Shown here: positions 23,524 to 32,204 of the stretch, one piece after another
Layout of the letters: every line of letters begins with the position of its first letter
Position numbering within the stretch: the first letter of the stretch is position 1
Assembly: GCA_946403085.1 (NCBI GenBank)
Contig: CAMIYM010000003.1
Location: forward strand, 1-64,000
Length of the DNA: 64,000 bases
Source of the DNA: an uncultured Clostridia bacterium
Lineage (GTDB): Bacteria > Bacillota > Clostridia > Saccharofermentanales > Saccharofermentanaceae
Reading direction: 5' to 3'
Position numbers and translations under genes: made by a program
Notes under the pieces: model-generated
What the model was told of the DNA's origin: nothing
The model's database searches: none
Seen by the model: only the letters and a program-made list of their open reading frames with translations

Positions 23524-24612
23524 ATGGCAATAGATAAGAGTAAGACAGATCTCATAAAAGCTAAGTATGAAGAATTAACCGGAACATTAAGTGATCCGGC
23601 AGTTGCTTCACGTCCGGAAGAGTATACGAAGTACTCAAAAGAACTGGCTGCGCTTAATCCGCAGGTCGAGGCTATAAGAAGTTATGAAGCCTGTGAGAAA
23701 GAGATCGAAGGAATATTAGCGCTTCTTGAAAGTGGTGATCTTGGCGGCGACGATGAGATGAGAAGCCTTGCGAATGCGGAGCTTGCAGATGCCAAGGACA
23801 GACTTACTGTTCTCGAAAAAGAATTGATGATATATCTGACTCCGGGTGATCCCAGAGATTCAAGATCAGTAATCCTCGAGATAAGAGGCGGTGCCGGCGG
23901 TGAGGAATCTGCTCTTTTCGCGGGAGACCTTTTCAAGATGTATAAAGGTTATGCTGCTCTTAAAGGCTTTGACGTAAGTGTAGTTGATGCAAGTCCAACG
24001 GAACTTGGCGGATATAAGGAGATCGTAGCTGAGATCGACGGCCCGAGAGTTTATTCGAGAATGAAATTCGAGAGTGGAGTTCACCGCGTCCAGAGAGTTC
24101 CAGTCACTGAATCAGGCGGAAGAGTACACACTTCCACTGCGACGGTGGCAGTGCTTCCAAAGGCTGAACCCACAGATGTGGTGATAGATCCGAATGATCT
24201 TAAGATCGACAGGTTCAGGGCATCAGGCGCAGGCGGACAGCATATCAATAAGACTTCATCTGCAATAAGGATCACGCATCTTCCTACTGGAATGGTCGTT
24301 ACCTGTCAGGATGAGAGATCCCAGATCCAGAATAAGGAAAAAGCAATGGAAGTCCTTCAGTCACGTCTCTGGGCGATCGCCCATCAGGCTGATGTGGACA
24401 GAAATAACAATGAGAGAAAATCTCAGGTGGGAACGGGTGACAGATCCGAAAGGATCAGGACATATAATTATCACCAGGGAAGAGTTACCGATCACAGGAT
24501 CGGATTAACGCTTTATAAATTGGATGCGGTTTTGGCCGGCGATCTTGATGAGATCGTTGATGCACTTACACTTGCACAGGCAGCAGACAATGCCGGCGGC
24601 AGTGAAGAATGA
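23524..24612 (+). CDS. prfA: peptide chain release factor 1
   Basis: Release factor RF1 (362 residues) recognises UAA and UAG and triggers peptide release. The stop-codon recognition motif PxT appears as RVPVTESGGR, and the catalytic GGQ lies in ASGAGGQHINKTSSAIR. The remaining family signature THLPTGMVVTCQDERSQ is intact. It is followed after 16 bases by the TsaC/Sua5 gene, a Firmicutes-like arrangement, although the methyltransferase prmC that often sits between them is absent here. The start codon follows a weak ribosome site. Confidence 0.97.
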   Translation: MAIDKSKTDLIKAKYEELTGTLSDPAVASRPEEYTKYSKELAALNPQVEAIRSYEACEKEIEGILALLESGDLGGDDEMRSLANAELADAKDRLTVLEKELMIYLTPGDPRDSRSVILEIRGGAGGEESALFAGDLFKMYKGYAALKGFDVSVVDASPTELGGYKEIVAEIDGPRVYSRMKFESGVHRVQRVPVTESGGRVHTSTATVAVLPKAEPTDVVIDPNDLKIDRFRASGAGGQHINKTSSAIRITHLPTGMVVTCQDERSQIQNKEKAMEVLQSRLWAIAHQADVDRNNNERKSQVGTGDRSERIRTYNYHQGRVTDHRIGLTLYKLDAVLAGDLDEIVDALTLAQAADNAGGSEE

Positions 24613-24628
24613 TTTTCCGAGGTAATAT

Positions 24629-26437
24629 ATGGAACGCGAAAAGAAGTATAAGAAAACATTACTTATAGATTCATCAGACGATAAAGCGGTTAAGGATGCA
24701 GCTGAGCATCTGAGAAATGGTGAGGTTATCGGATTCCCCACTGAGACAGTCTACGGTTTAGGCTGTGATGCAAGAAATGGTGAAGCTGTAAAAAAGGTTT
24801 TCGAGGCAAAGGGACGCCCGGCAGACAATCCGCTGATCTGCCACATCGGAGATAAGGAGCAGATCAAAGATATCGTCTCGGAGGTAACGCCTCTTGCACA
24901 GAAACTGATTGATTCCTTCATGCCTGGTCCTATCACTGTGGTCATGAAAAAGGCGGATTCCATATCTGATGAGACAACGGCAGGACTTGATACGGTAGGT
25001 GTCAGAATGCCTTCGAATCCTGCAGCAAATAAGTTCCTTAAATACTGCGGTGTTCCTGTTGCAGCGCCTTCCGCAAATCTTTCCGGAAGACCTTCACCTA
25101 CAGGTGCAAGATCGGTCTTAGAAGATATGGACGGATATATCTATGCGGTTATCGACGGCGGTGATTCCGAATACGGACTTGAATCAACGGTTGTTGACTG
25201 CACAGGTGAAGAGCCTGTCATCTTAAGACCCGGCGCGGTTACAAAGGCTGATATAGATTCTGTCCTTGACAGCGGCGAGGCTGTCCTTGCTCAATCTCTT
25301 GAAGGTGAGGAAACACCGAGATCACCCGGAATGAAATACCGTCATTATGCTCCCTACGCACTGGTGGAGATAATGGAGATGCCTGAAGGAACTAAGATCG
25401 AAGGCGATGAGGAAGCCGGCTCTGACGGCAAGATCGCCAGCGTATCTTTTACTATAGAAGACTTGAAGAAATTAACAGATGACGAGGCAAAAGAACTCGT
25501 TAACATTGCATCTCCTTTTATCATGAGATCAAGGGAGATCCTTTCCAAGAACCCTTTTGCAAGAATTGGCCTTTACTGCGGAAGTGAGATCAAGGCCATG
25601 TATGAGAAGATGGATGACAAGATCCTTTTAGCCCATACGGAATTCTGCGTTTATGGTAAGACGGTTGATGTCTCCTGCGCTTCGCACGGACTTTTCGAAG
25701 GATTGAGATTCCTGGATGTCCAGGAAGTTGACGTGATCCTTGCACAGGGTTTTGACGGGGAAGGCCTTTCTGTCGCATACATGAACAGGCTTTCAAAGGC
25801 ATCTGGAAAGAAAGAGGAACTGACCCCCGGAATGCCCAAGCCTGCAAGACCTGCGAGAACACCGCTTCCTATCGATGCTTTTAAGGATACATTCACGGCT
25901 TCAATACTGTTTATCGATGATAACAATATCTCCTTGTCCGCATGCTGCGAACTTCTTATGAGACGCATGCTCGAAAAGAATGAGCCTTATATCTCCAACA
26001 GGATGAGTGATACGGGCTTTGAGATATATTGCGAGTCGGCAGGACTTACTGCGATGGACGGACTTGATCCTGATTCCCAGATGGATAAGGCTGTAAGAGA
26101 ACTTACCGGATGGGGACTTGGTTCGATCGAATCCAGAAGGGCAAACCCTGCGATCTATGATGACAACGATCTTATACTTACTGTCAGGGATGAACAGGCG
26201 TTCTCAATAATCAAGGCATTCCCTGAAATCAAAGGCAAGGTGTTCTCGCTTTCGACCTTCGCAGCTGCGAACGGACTCGTTATGAAAGATTCATCAGGAC
26301 GTGTCATGTCGATATCTGTTCCTGATCCTTCCGGTGAGAATTACGAGACGTATCTTCATACTGCAAAAGCCCTCAATGCATGGCTTGAGATACTGTTCCC
26401 TTATATCATCAAAGAGCTTGGCGCATCGAGGTTCTGA
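24629..26437 (+). CDS. TsaC/Sua5 threonylcarbamoyl-AMP synthase fused to an inactive LMW phosphatase-like domain
   Basis: This 602-residue protein makes threonylcarbamoyl-AMP from threonine, bicarbonate and ATP for the tRNA t6A37 modification. The YrdC domain (about 14-225) shows GFPTETVYGLGCDA, KGRPADNPLICHI, VGVRMPSNP and PSANLSGRPSPTG. The Sua5 linker SPGMKYRHYAPYALV and C-terminal Sua5 domain (about 240-395) follow. Residues about 418-602 align by eye with low-molecular-weight tyrosine/arginine phosphatases: ILFIDDNNISLSACCELLMR stands where the family has the C-x5-R loop, and later ILTVRDEQ, KVFSLSTFA and VPDPSGENYETY match. The catalytic Cys and Arg are missing. In Bacillus, ywlC (Sua5) and ywlE (phosphatase) are neighbours, so fusion with decay is plausible. 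Confidence 0.88.
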   Translation: MEREKKYKKTLLIDSSDDKAVKDAAEHLRNGEVIGFPTETVYGLGCDARNGEAVKKVFEAKGRPADNPLICHIGDKEQIKDIVSEVTPLAQKLIDSFMPGPITVVMKKADSISDETTAGLDTVGVRMPSNPAANKFLKYCGVPVAAPSANLSGRPSPTGARSVLEDMDGYIYAVIDGGDSEYGLESTVVDCTGEEPVILRPGAVTKADIDSVLDSGEAVLAQSLEGEETPRSPGMKYRHYAPYALVEIMEMPEGTKIEGDEEAGSDGKIASVSFTIEDLKKLTDDEAKELVNIASPFIMRSREILSKNPFARIGLYCGSEIKAMYEKMDDKILLAHTEFCVYGKTVDVSCASHGLFEGLRFLDVQEVDVILAQGFDGEGLSVAYMNRLSKASGKKEELTPGMPKPARPARTPLPIDAFKDTFTASILFIDDNNISLSACCELLMRRMLEKNEPYISNRMSDTGFEIYCESAGLTAMDGLDPDSQMDKAVRELTGWGLGSIESRRANPAIYDDNDLILTVRDEQAFSIIKAFPEIKGKVFSLSTFAAANGLVMKDSSGRVMSISVPDPSGENYETYLHTAKALNAWLEILFPYIIKELGASRF

Positions 26438-26459
26438 GCCTGTTTTTAGGACAGTGTTT

Positions 26460-26477
26460 TTTGAGACTAGTCTCAAA
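26460..26477. promoter_or_regulatory. 18-bp perfect palindrome
   Basis: TTTGAGACTAGTCTCAAA at 26460-26477 is a perfect palindrome with no loop, so it is better suited to protein binding than to an RNA hairpin. A further half-site GTCTCAA lies at 26491-26497. It stands between tsaC and the rpsF leader; no regulator is known to me for this sequence. Confidence 0.4.
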
Positions 26478-26658
26478 GACCCCCAAAAAGTCTCAATCTT
26501 CTCCCAAAGGGTAGAATTTTGGTTTTCGGGTTGCTATGATTTGCTCAGTAAGAATTAAGGAAGTGCAGATCCGGCCCGGGGATCGACCATGATACAGATC
26601 GGTACTTCTTAAGGCAGGACATGAACGATCTTGATAGCCCTTCGGCTTTAGTAAATGC

Positions 26659-26688
26659 TTGACTTTGGCGTTCATGCTGTGTTATTCT
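26659..26688 (+). promoter_or_regulatory. rpsF-ssb-rpsR promoter
   Basis: TTGACT (26659-26664), an 18-bp spacer and TATTCT (26683-26688). A second candidate is the extended -10 TGCTATGAT at 26532-26540 upstream. The rest of the 331-base gap between tsaC and rpsF holds the palindrome and leader listed separately. Confidence 0.5.
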
Positions 26689-26694
26689 TCTCGG

Positions 26695-26752
26695 TGCCGC
26701 TTATATATGGGCGGTATCCTTGTCCGGCGTAAGGGCCGGACCGTAAAGTCCA
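26695..26752 (+). promoter_or_regulatory. rpsF leader hairpin, candidate S6:S18-binding motif
   Basis: Upstream of rpsF, GTCCGGC (26722-26728) pairs with GCCGGAC (26735-26741) around GTAAGG, flanked by GGCGGTATCCTT and CGTAAAG. Many bacteria control this operon through binding of the S6:S18 complex to a leader structure that mimics the 16S site. The location and the CCG-containing stem fit, but I have not confirmed the consensus base by base. Confidence 0.4.
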
Positions 26753-26768
26753 GAAGGAGGTGAATGAC

Positions 26769-27056
26769 ATGGCAAACCAATATCGTTTGATCACTATCCT
26801 CAGCACCGCTAAGGGTGAAGAGGGAATTGCTTCTCTTACTGACACAATTAAGGCTAAGATCGAATCAGGCGCTACGATTGATGCATTCGACACAATCGGA
26901 ACACGTGAACTCGCTTACGAGATTGATGGTCAGAAGAACGGCTACTATGTTCAGACAGTATTTACTGCCGATAGCGTTTTCCCTAAGGAACTTGAGCGTG
27001 TTCTCAAGATCACTGATGGTGTAATCCGTTATCTCATTGTTCGTGTCGGTGAGTAA
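26769..27056 (+). CDS. rpsF: 30S ribosomal protein S6
   Basis: Ribosomal protein S6 (95 residues), which binds the central domain of 16S rRNA as a heterodimer with S18. It opens MANQYRLITILS and has the typical GTRELAYEIDGQKNGYYV stretch and a final IRYLIVRVGE. The start is ATG 26769 after AAGGAGGTG (26754-26762); an in-frame GTG at 26760 is inside the ribosome site. First gene of the rpsF-ssb-rpsR operon, which is conserved in Firmicutes. Confidence 0.97.
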   Translation: MANQYRLITILSTAKGEEGIASLTDTIKAKIESGATIDAFDTIGTRELAYEIDGQKNGYYVQTVFTADSVFPKELERVLKITDGVIRYLIVRVGE

Positions 27057-27083
27057 TCACTTTAGACAGGAAGGTAACAGTAA

Positions 27084-27581
27084 ATGAACAAAGTAGAATT
27101 AGTCGGAAGACTTACTAAGGACCCGGAAGTAAAGCTTACATCCAACCAGACCCAGTTTTGCAACTTCACGATCGCTGTTGACAGACGTTTTAAGGATGCC
27201 AACGGTCAGAGACAGGCTGATTTCATCAACTGTGTTGCTTGGCGTCAGACGGCAGTCTTTATTCAGAAATATTTCCGTAAAGGCAACCGCATCGGCTTGG
27301 TAGGAAGCATTCAGACCAGAAGCTACGACGATAACAGTGGACAGAAGAAGTTCATTACCGAAGTCGTTATCGATGAGGCAGAGTTCGTAGAATCTTCAGG
27401 TGCTGCATCCGGTGAGACATATCGTCAGGAGCCTTCGGTTCCTGCTCAGTCCTTCACTGCACCTGCTCCCGTAGCAGATACAGTAGCCGCAAGTGCTCCT
27501 ACTGCACCTAATATGCAGATCGATGCACCTACAGGTGGTTTTGATGAAGGTCAGTCCGGTGAGCTTCCATTTGAGATTTAA
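27084..27581 (+). CDS. ssb: single-stranded DNA-binding protein
   Basis: SSB (165 residues) coats single-stranded DNA in replication and repair. The OB fold spans about residues 1-105 (MNKVELVGRLTKDPEV, then QADFINCVAWRQTAVFIQKY and FITEVVIDEAEFVES). A Pro/Ala-rich linker follows, and the acidic tail ends GELPFEI, a variant of the D-D-x-I-P-F tip that recruits partner proteins. Middle gene of the ribosomal operon. Confidence 0.96.
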   Translation: MNKVELVGRLTKDPEVKLTSNQTQFCNFTIAVDRRFKDANGQRQADFINCVAWRQTAVFIQKYFRKGNRIGLVGSIQTRSYDDNSGQKKFITEVVIDEAEFVESSGAASGETYRQEPSVPAQSFTAPAPVADTVAASAPTAPNMQIDAPTGGFDEGQSGELPFEI

Positions 27582-27600
27582 TTAAAGGAGATCACTCAAA

Positions 27601-27873
27601 ATGGCAGAGAACAGAGCACCCAGAGCCGGTGGTAGAGAATTTGCCGGCGGTATGAGGCAGAGAAGAACACGCAGAAAGGTTTGCAACTTCTGTGCTAATA
27701 AGGTCGAGACAATCGATTTTATGGATGAAGTCACACTTAAGAAGTATGTTTCCGAGAACGGAAAGATCCTCCCTAAGAGAATGACAGGCACATGCGCAAT
27801 CCACCAGCGTGAGCTTACAACAGCTATCAAGCGTGCACGTCAGGTTGCTATCTTGCCCTACACGGTTCAGTAA
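27601..27873 (+). CDS. rpsR: 30S ribosomal protein S18 (zinc-binding form)
   Basis: Ribosomal protein S18 (90 residues), partner of S6. The core [20 protein letters not shown] and [18 protein letters not shown] are intact. It keeps CNFC near residue 28 and C-A-I-H later, so it is the C+ (zinc-ligand) type of S18, which usually matters for zinc homeostasis only if a C- paralogue exists elsewhere. Last gene of the operon; a GC-rich stem follows at 27948. Confidence 0.97.
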   Translation: MAENRAPRAGGREFAGGMRQRRTRRKVCNFCANKVETIDFMDEVTLKKYVSENGKILPKRMTGTCAIHQRELTTAIKRARQVAILPYTVQ

Positions 27874-27947
27874 TCCGTTTTTAGGACAATAGCGTGCGTG
27901 ATTAACACAAATCGCTTTAGCTAAGTTATAATTTTATAAAATTAATA

Positions 27948-28001
27948 ACAATCGGGCACTTCCAGGGCATATAATATGTTCTTAGGAGTTAGCCCGATTG
28001 T
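27948..28001 (+). terminator. long-loop hairpin between rpsR and rplI
   Basis: ACAATCGGGC (27948-27957) pairs perfectly with GCCCGATTGT (27992-28001) around a 34-nt loop and is followed by TTTGTAAAA. It is probably a terminator for rpsF-ssb-rpsR. The loop contains TATAAT (27970-27975), so a promoter for rplI may be embedded in it. Confidence 0.5.
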
Positions 28002-28041
28002 TTTGTAAAAAGACATTAGGGTAATTAGCGGAGGTTATTTT

Positions 28042-28488
28042 ATGAAGGTTATTCTTCTTTCTGACGTCAAGAATGTCGGCAAAGCCAATGAGGTCGTTAA
28101 TGTAAGCGACGGTTATGCCAGGAATTTTCTGTTTAAGAAAGGACTTGCGAAGGAAGTTACTTCCGCCAATCTTAATGAAGTAAAGCTTCAGACAGGCGCC
28201 AAGGCAGAACATGAGAGAAGAGCTTTGCTCGCTGCCCAGGATGCCAAGAAGATCCTTGACGGCAAGGTCTTCAAGGTAGTCGCAAGAGGCGGTGCTGACG
28301 GAAGACTTTACGGTGCTGTAACAGCCCAGGATATTTCCGACAGCCTTAAGAAGGAAGGCTTCGATGTGGATAAGAAGAAGGTAGTAATCTCTACCCCCAT
28401 TAAGAATACGGGAATGTTCAAGACCAGGATCAAGCTTCACCCCCAGGTATCTGCTGATATCAATGTTGAAGTCGTAACAGGTGCCTGA
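28042..28488 (+). CDS. rplI: 50S ribosomal protein L9
   Basis: Ribosomal protein L9 (148 residues). It binds 23S rRNA at the base of the L1 stalk and helps keep reading frame. The N-terminal domain has the signature [19 protein letters not shown] and [10 protein letters not shown]; the long helix and the C-terminal domain ([18 protein letters not shown]) are complete. GGAGG precedes the start. dnaB follows after 17 bases, the usual arrangement in Firmicutes. Confidence 0.97.
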   Translation: MKVILLSDVKNVGKANEVVNVSDGYARNFLFKKGLAKEVTSANLNEVKLQTGAKAEHERRALLAAQDAKKILDGKVFKVVARGGADGRLYGAVTAQDISDSLKKEGFDVDKKKVVISTPIKNTGMFKTRIKLHPQVSADINVEVVTGA

Positions 28489-28505
28489 CAGGATTTAAGG
28501 GATAT

Positions 28506-30122
28506 ATGGCTGACGATCTGCAGTATATGAATAATCTCATCGACCAGGGCATGGAGAACAGTAATGAAGTCCAGCCTGAGATGGCGTTGCTCTCTCTTTG
28601 CATGCGCAAGGATATCGCTATTCTTGGTGCAGTAGAGAATAAGATCGAAGAGAACGATTTTACGGATGACCGTAATAAGACCATCTTCTCGATCATCTCG
28701 GAGATGTTTCTTGAGAATGCCAAGATAGACCGTATCACTGTTTATGCCGAGTTGGAGCGCCGCGGTCTTGTTGATAAGGTTGGCGGTCAGAGATATTTCT
28801 ACCGTGTAAGTGATACTGCGGCAGTTCAATCTGCTATCGACAGTTATATTGAAGCCATAAGGGAGAGAAGTGAGAGGACTAAGCTTCTTAGAACGGTTGA
28901 GAATGTTAAGAAGAAGACTTTAAGCGGCGAACTCCGTGCTAATGATGCTGTCGATTATGCGATAGGCGAGATAACACGTCTTAAGAGCAGCGGAAACTCT
29001 AAGGGCTTCGAGGGCATGCCCGATATTTTGAAGCTTACGATGAGCGAGATCACTGCCGAACTCAGAGATGATAACAACGGCGGTAAGGTAAAGGTCGGTT
29101 TCCCGAAGCTTGATGCCATGTTAGGCGGATTAAGACCAGGATCTCTTAATATCCTTGCAGCAAGACCTAGTATGGGTAAGTCAGCTCTTGCTATTAACAT
29201 GGCTGCCAATGTTGCAAGTTTCCAGAATCCCGTTGCCATCTTTTCGCTCGAGATGAGTAAGCAGGAAATAGCTTCAAGACTTATGTCCACATTCATGAAC
29301 AAACCGGTCAGCGAGATCATTTATTCACATAAGATGAGCGACAGCGATAAGAAGCAGATCGATCATGCATTGGAGAAGCTTTCCGGATACCCTATCTTTA
29401 TTGATGATAATTCCGATACCAACCCGATGACTATGAAGTCAAAGCTTCAACAGTTGTTTGCAGGTCCCAATAAGCCAAAGCTCGTAGTTATCGACTATCT
29501 GCAGCTTATGACGATGCCGGGCAGTTCAGGAAAATCACGTAACGAGGAAGTTACTAATATATCGAGAAACCTTAAGCTTCTCGCGAAGGAATTCAATATT
29601 CCGTTTATCGCTCTTTCTCAGCTTTCAAGAGGTGCTGCACAAAGAGATGACCATACTCCGCAGCTTTCCGACTTGAGAGATTCAGGCGCTATCGAGCAGG
29701 ATGCCGATACAGTTATGTTTATCGACAGACCTGATTACTATAAAAAGAAAGATGAAGAGGGTGCAGCTGAAGGAGAGGAAGCACCTCAGGCAGTTAACTT
29801 CAAAGATAAGGACGAAGTTAAGCCTGCATATATCTATCTTTCCAAGAACCGTCACGGCAAGACGGGAAGGGTATCAGTATTCTGGATTCCGAGAAAGACT
29901 TTGTTCAAGGAACACAGCGAGAATGATCCTGAAGATGACAGCAGCAGTCCCTATACAAGAACTGTGGACGGTGATGCTGCTTCACAGAACTATAATTTTG
30001 AAAGTGTAACGTCAGACGAAGGTCCGATTCCTGAACCTCCAATGCCTGACAATGAGGATATACCGCCTGAAAGTGATGATTTCTTCGCCCAGGCAAATGA
30101 AGGTTTCCCGGACGGTTTTTAA
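28506..30122 (+). CDS. dnaB: replicative DNA helicase DnaB
   Basis: The hexameric 5'-3' helicase at the replication fork (538 residues). The N-terminal DnaB domain (about 20-125) is followed by a linker and a RecA-like ATPase with Walker A ARPSMGKSALA (about residue 220), Walker B LVVIDYLQLM and IALSQLSRG. The family's usual end, near KNRHGKTGRVSVFW, is followed by an additional acidic, Pro-rich tail of about 75 residues (including EGPIPEPPMPDNEDIPPES); family members are usually 440-460 residues. There is also an acidic Glu/Ala insert near residue 420. These additions are probably disordered. tilS starts 3 bases after its stop. Confidence 0.97.
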   Translation: MADDLQYMNNLIDQGMENSNEVQPEMALLSLCMRKDIAILGAVENKIEENDFTDDRNKTIFSIISEMFLENAKIDRITVYAELERRGLVDKVGGQRYFYRVSDTAAVQSAIDSYIEAIRERSERTKLLRTVENVKKKTLSGELRANDAVDYAIGEITRLKSSGNSKGFEGMPDILKLTMSEITAELRDDNNGGKVKVGFPKLDAMLGGLRPGSLNILAARPSMGKSALAINMAANVASFQNPVAIFSLEMSKQEIASRLMSTFMNKPVSEIIYSHKMSDSDKKQIDHALEKLSGYPIFIDDNSDTNPMTMKSKLQQLFAGPNKPKLVVIDYLQLMTMPGSSGKSRNEEVTNISRNLKLLAKEFNIPFIALSQLSRGAAQRDDHTPQLSDLRDSGAIEQDADTVMFIDRPDYYKKKDEEGAAEGEEAPQAVNFKDKDEVKPAYIYLSKNRHGKTGRVSVFWIPRKTLFKEHSENDPEDDSSSPYTRTVDGDAASQNYNFESVTSDEGPIPEPPMPDNEDIPPESDDFFAQANEGFPDGF

Positions 30123-30125
30123 ACC

Positions 30126-31667
30126 TTGAAAAAAGAAGACACAGTTAAGATCCTAGACAGAGTCCTTGACTTCTCAAAAAGTAAAGGATTGTTTGACTGT
30201 GGCATTATTGTTGTCGGCCTGTCAGGAGGTCCCGACTCCGTTGCTCTTCTCCATATACTTAAGGGTCTCAGGAATTGCTTCGATATAGAATGTGATATCT
30301 ATGCTCTGCACTGCAATCATCATTTAAGACCCGGTGTCTGTGATGAGGAAGCCGGACTTGTGAAGGAACTTTGCCGGGAGAATTATGTCGAGCTTAAAGT
30401 ACTTGATTTTGACTGCAGGAATTTTGCTCAGCAGAACCACATCTCAGAAGAGACTGCAGGAAGAGTCTTAAGGTATGAGGCCTTTGAGCAGTATGCAAGA
30501 TCCCTTGAAGAATCCACAGGAAAGACAGTCAGGATCGCTATAGCTCATCACAAAGATGACATCGCAGAGACGATGATGATGAACCTTTTCAGAGGAGCGG
30601 GACTTGAAGGACTGGTTAATCCCAAGGCTCTTACGGGCAGGATAATAAGGCCGCTTCTCTGTCTTAAGAAGTGCGAGTTGGTTGACTATCTCGATACATT
30701 GGGAGTCGGATATGCGATCGATCAGACGAATCTTTCCACAGATGGAACCCGTAATACCTGGAGAAATGATTTCCTCCCTAAGATAGGTGAGTTTTACCAT
30801 GAAGATCCGGCAGTTCCTCTTGCAAGGACTTATAAGCTTCTTTGTGATGACCTCGATTTTATTAATTCGATGACAGGAAAAGCTTATGCATCTGTCCGCC
30901 TGGACTTATACGGACACCCGTTCCTCTCGGTCCCGGAAACAGTGAAGCTTCATCCCTCCATGAAGTCCAGAGTTATCCGCATGCTCTGGTATGAGACATT
31001 CGGTGATCTTATTGACTTTGAGGAGCTTCATCTTAATGACTGCTGCGGACTGATGGAACGTGAGGCAAGGGGCGAGATGATCCTTGATATGCCTTTCGGC
31101 AGGAAAGCTTACAGACATGAGGATGTTTTTGCTTTCTCGGAGAGCGGCAGGATAGTTGAAACAGCATGTGTTGCTACGGACAGAAAAGGGTATCTTACAT
31201 CGCCCGAAGCGGTAAATGTTAAGATCAGCCTTGCAGATTTAGCGGAAAACTGTCAGATAGATGTACAAATCCCCAATTCTGCCTATATATTAAAAGTAAG
31301 AATAATTGAGAATGAGGCAGAGTTAGAGTATAATAACTTGTTGTGGTTTTGCCCCGTAAATGCAATTGACGGCGGAGAGATCACATTCGGTAACTGCAAA
31401 GGATCGGGAACCGGTTTTCGCATTAAGAAAGCAGGTTCTTCTGGAAGCAAGGAGCTTAGCCGCCTTATGACTGATCTCAAGATCCCTGAATCTGCCAGAA
31501 AGCAGGTGCTCTTTTTCCATAAGGACGGAGAGGTAATGTGGTTGCCGGGCTTTGGGCACAGCGTAGGATTTACGAATGCCTTAAGCCGCGAGAAGTTCAT
31601 CGCGGGCAGACAAAGCGGCAGTGATGATTCTGATGCTTTGCTTAAGATCGTGATAGAAAGGCAGTGA
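30126..31667 (+). CDS. tilS: tRNA(Ile)-lysidine synthase
   Basis: TilS (513 residues) attaches lysine to C34 of tRNA-Ile(CAU) using ATP, so that the tRNA reads AUA. The PP-loop is VGLSGGPDSVALLHIL (about residues 29-44), with ALHCNHHLRP and AHHKDDIAET following, and FRGAGLEGL. The C-terminal TilS domain is present (LSRLMTDLKIPESARKQVLF and WLPGFGHSVGF). The start codon is TTG at 30126, 3 bases after dnaB. hpt follows after 6 bases, a classic tilS-hpt-ftsH order. Confidence 0.96.
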   Translation: MKKEDTVKILDRVLDFSKSKGLFDCGIIVVGLSGGPDSVALLHILKGLRNCFDIECDIYALHCNHHLRPGVCDEEAGLVKELCRENYVELKVLDFDCRNFAQQNHISEETAGRVLRYEAFEQYARSLEESTGKTVRIAIAHHKDDIAETMMMNLFRGAGLEGLVNPKALTGRIIRPLLCLKKCELVDYLDTLGVGYAIDQTNLSTDGTRNTWRNDFLPKIGEFYHEDPAVPLARTYKLLCDDLDFINSMTGKAYASVRLDLYGHPFLSVPETVKLHPSMKSRVIRMLWYETFGDLIDFEELHLNDCCGLMEREARGEMILDMPFGRKAYRHEDVFAFSESGRIVETACVATDRKGYLTSPEAVNVKISLADLAENCQIDVQIPNSAYILKVRIIENEAELEYNNLLWFCPVNAIDGGEITFGNCKGSGTGFRIKKAGSSGSKELSRLMTDLKIPESARKQVLFFHKDGEVMWLPGFGHSVGFTNALSREKFIAGRQSGSDDSDALLKIVIERQ

Positions 31668-31673
31668 AGGATT

Positions 31674-32198
31674 ATGGCTATCAATACTGACCAGGTTTTA
31701 GTATCACATAGTGAGATCGAGCAGATGCTTGACCGCCTTAGCAAAGAGATCAACCGTGACTACAACGGTGAACCGCTTGTGGTCGTCGGTATCCTCACAG
31801 GTGCATTTATCTTTACTGCTGACCTTGTAAGACGTCTTGAGATGCCGGTGATCGTGGATTTTATGCAGGTATCTTCTTATGTCGGAGAGTTCTCCACAGG
31901 AGAGCTTAAGATCAAGAAAGATATGTCTTATGACATCAAGGGCATGAATGTCCTTATCGTTGAAGACATTATCGATACCGGCAGAACGCTCGCACTCCTT
32001 AAGGAGCAGTTGAGCAAGCGTGGTCCCAAGTCACTCAAGATCTGCACGGCATTTGATAAGCCGAGCAGAAGGATTAATGACCTTGTGCCTGATTATAACG
32101 GGATCACAGTCCCGGATGAATTTATTGTCGGATATGGTCTTGACCTTGACGGCAGATATAGAGATTTCGACGATATTAGGATCGTAAGAAAGGAATAA
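31674..32198 (+). CDS. hpt: hypoxanthine phosphoribosyltransferase
   Basis: A 174-residue purine salvage enzyme converting hypoxanthine or guanine with PRPP into IMP or GMP. The PRPP-binding loop is VLIVEDIIDTGRTLALL. The flexible loop region (VDFMQVSSYVGE) and the base-contact segment (IVGYGLDLDGRYRDF) are typical. It lies in the tilS-hpt-ftsH operon, and complements xpt and the nucleoside importer at 42.5-48 kb. Confidence 0.97.
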   Translation: MAINTDQVLVSHSEIEQMLDRLSKEINRDYNGEPLVVVGILTGAFIFTADLVRRLEMPVIVDFMQVSSYVGEFSTGELKIKKDMSYDIKGMNVLIVEDIIDTGRTLALLKEQLSKRGPKSLKICTAFDKPSRRINDLVPDYNGITVPDEFIVGYGLDLDGRYRDFDDIRIVRKE

Positions 32199-32204
32199 GA
32201 GAAA

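Noticed and set aside
26621..26662. 14-codon leader peptide frame (MNDLDSPSALVNA)
   Set aside because: It has an AAGGCAGG upstream but overlaps the -35 of the rpsF promoter, and no regulatory codon run or attenuator follows.
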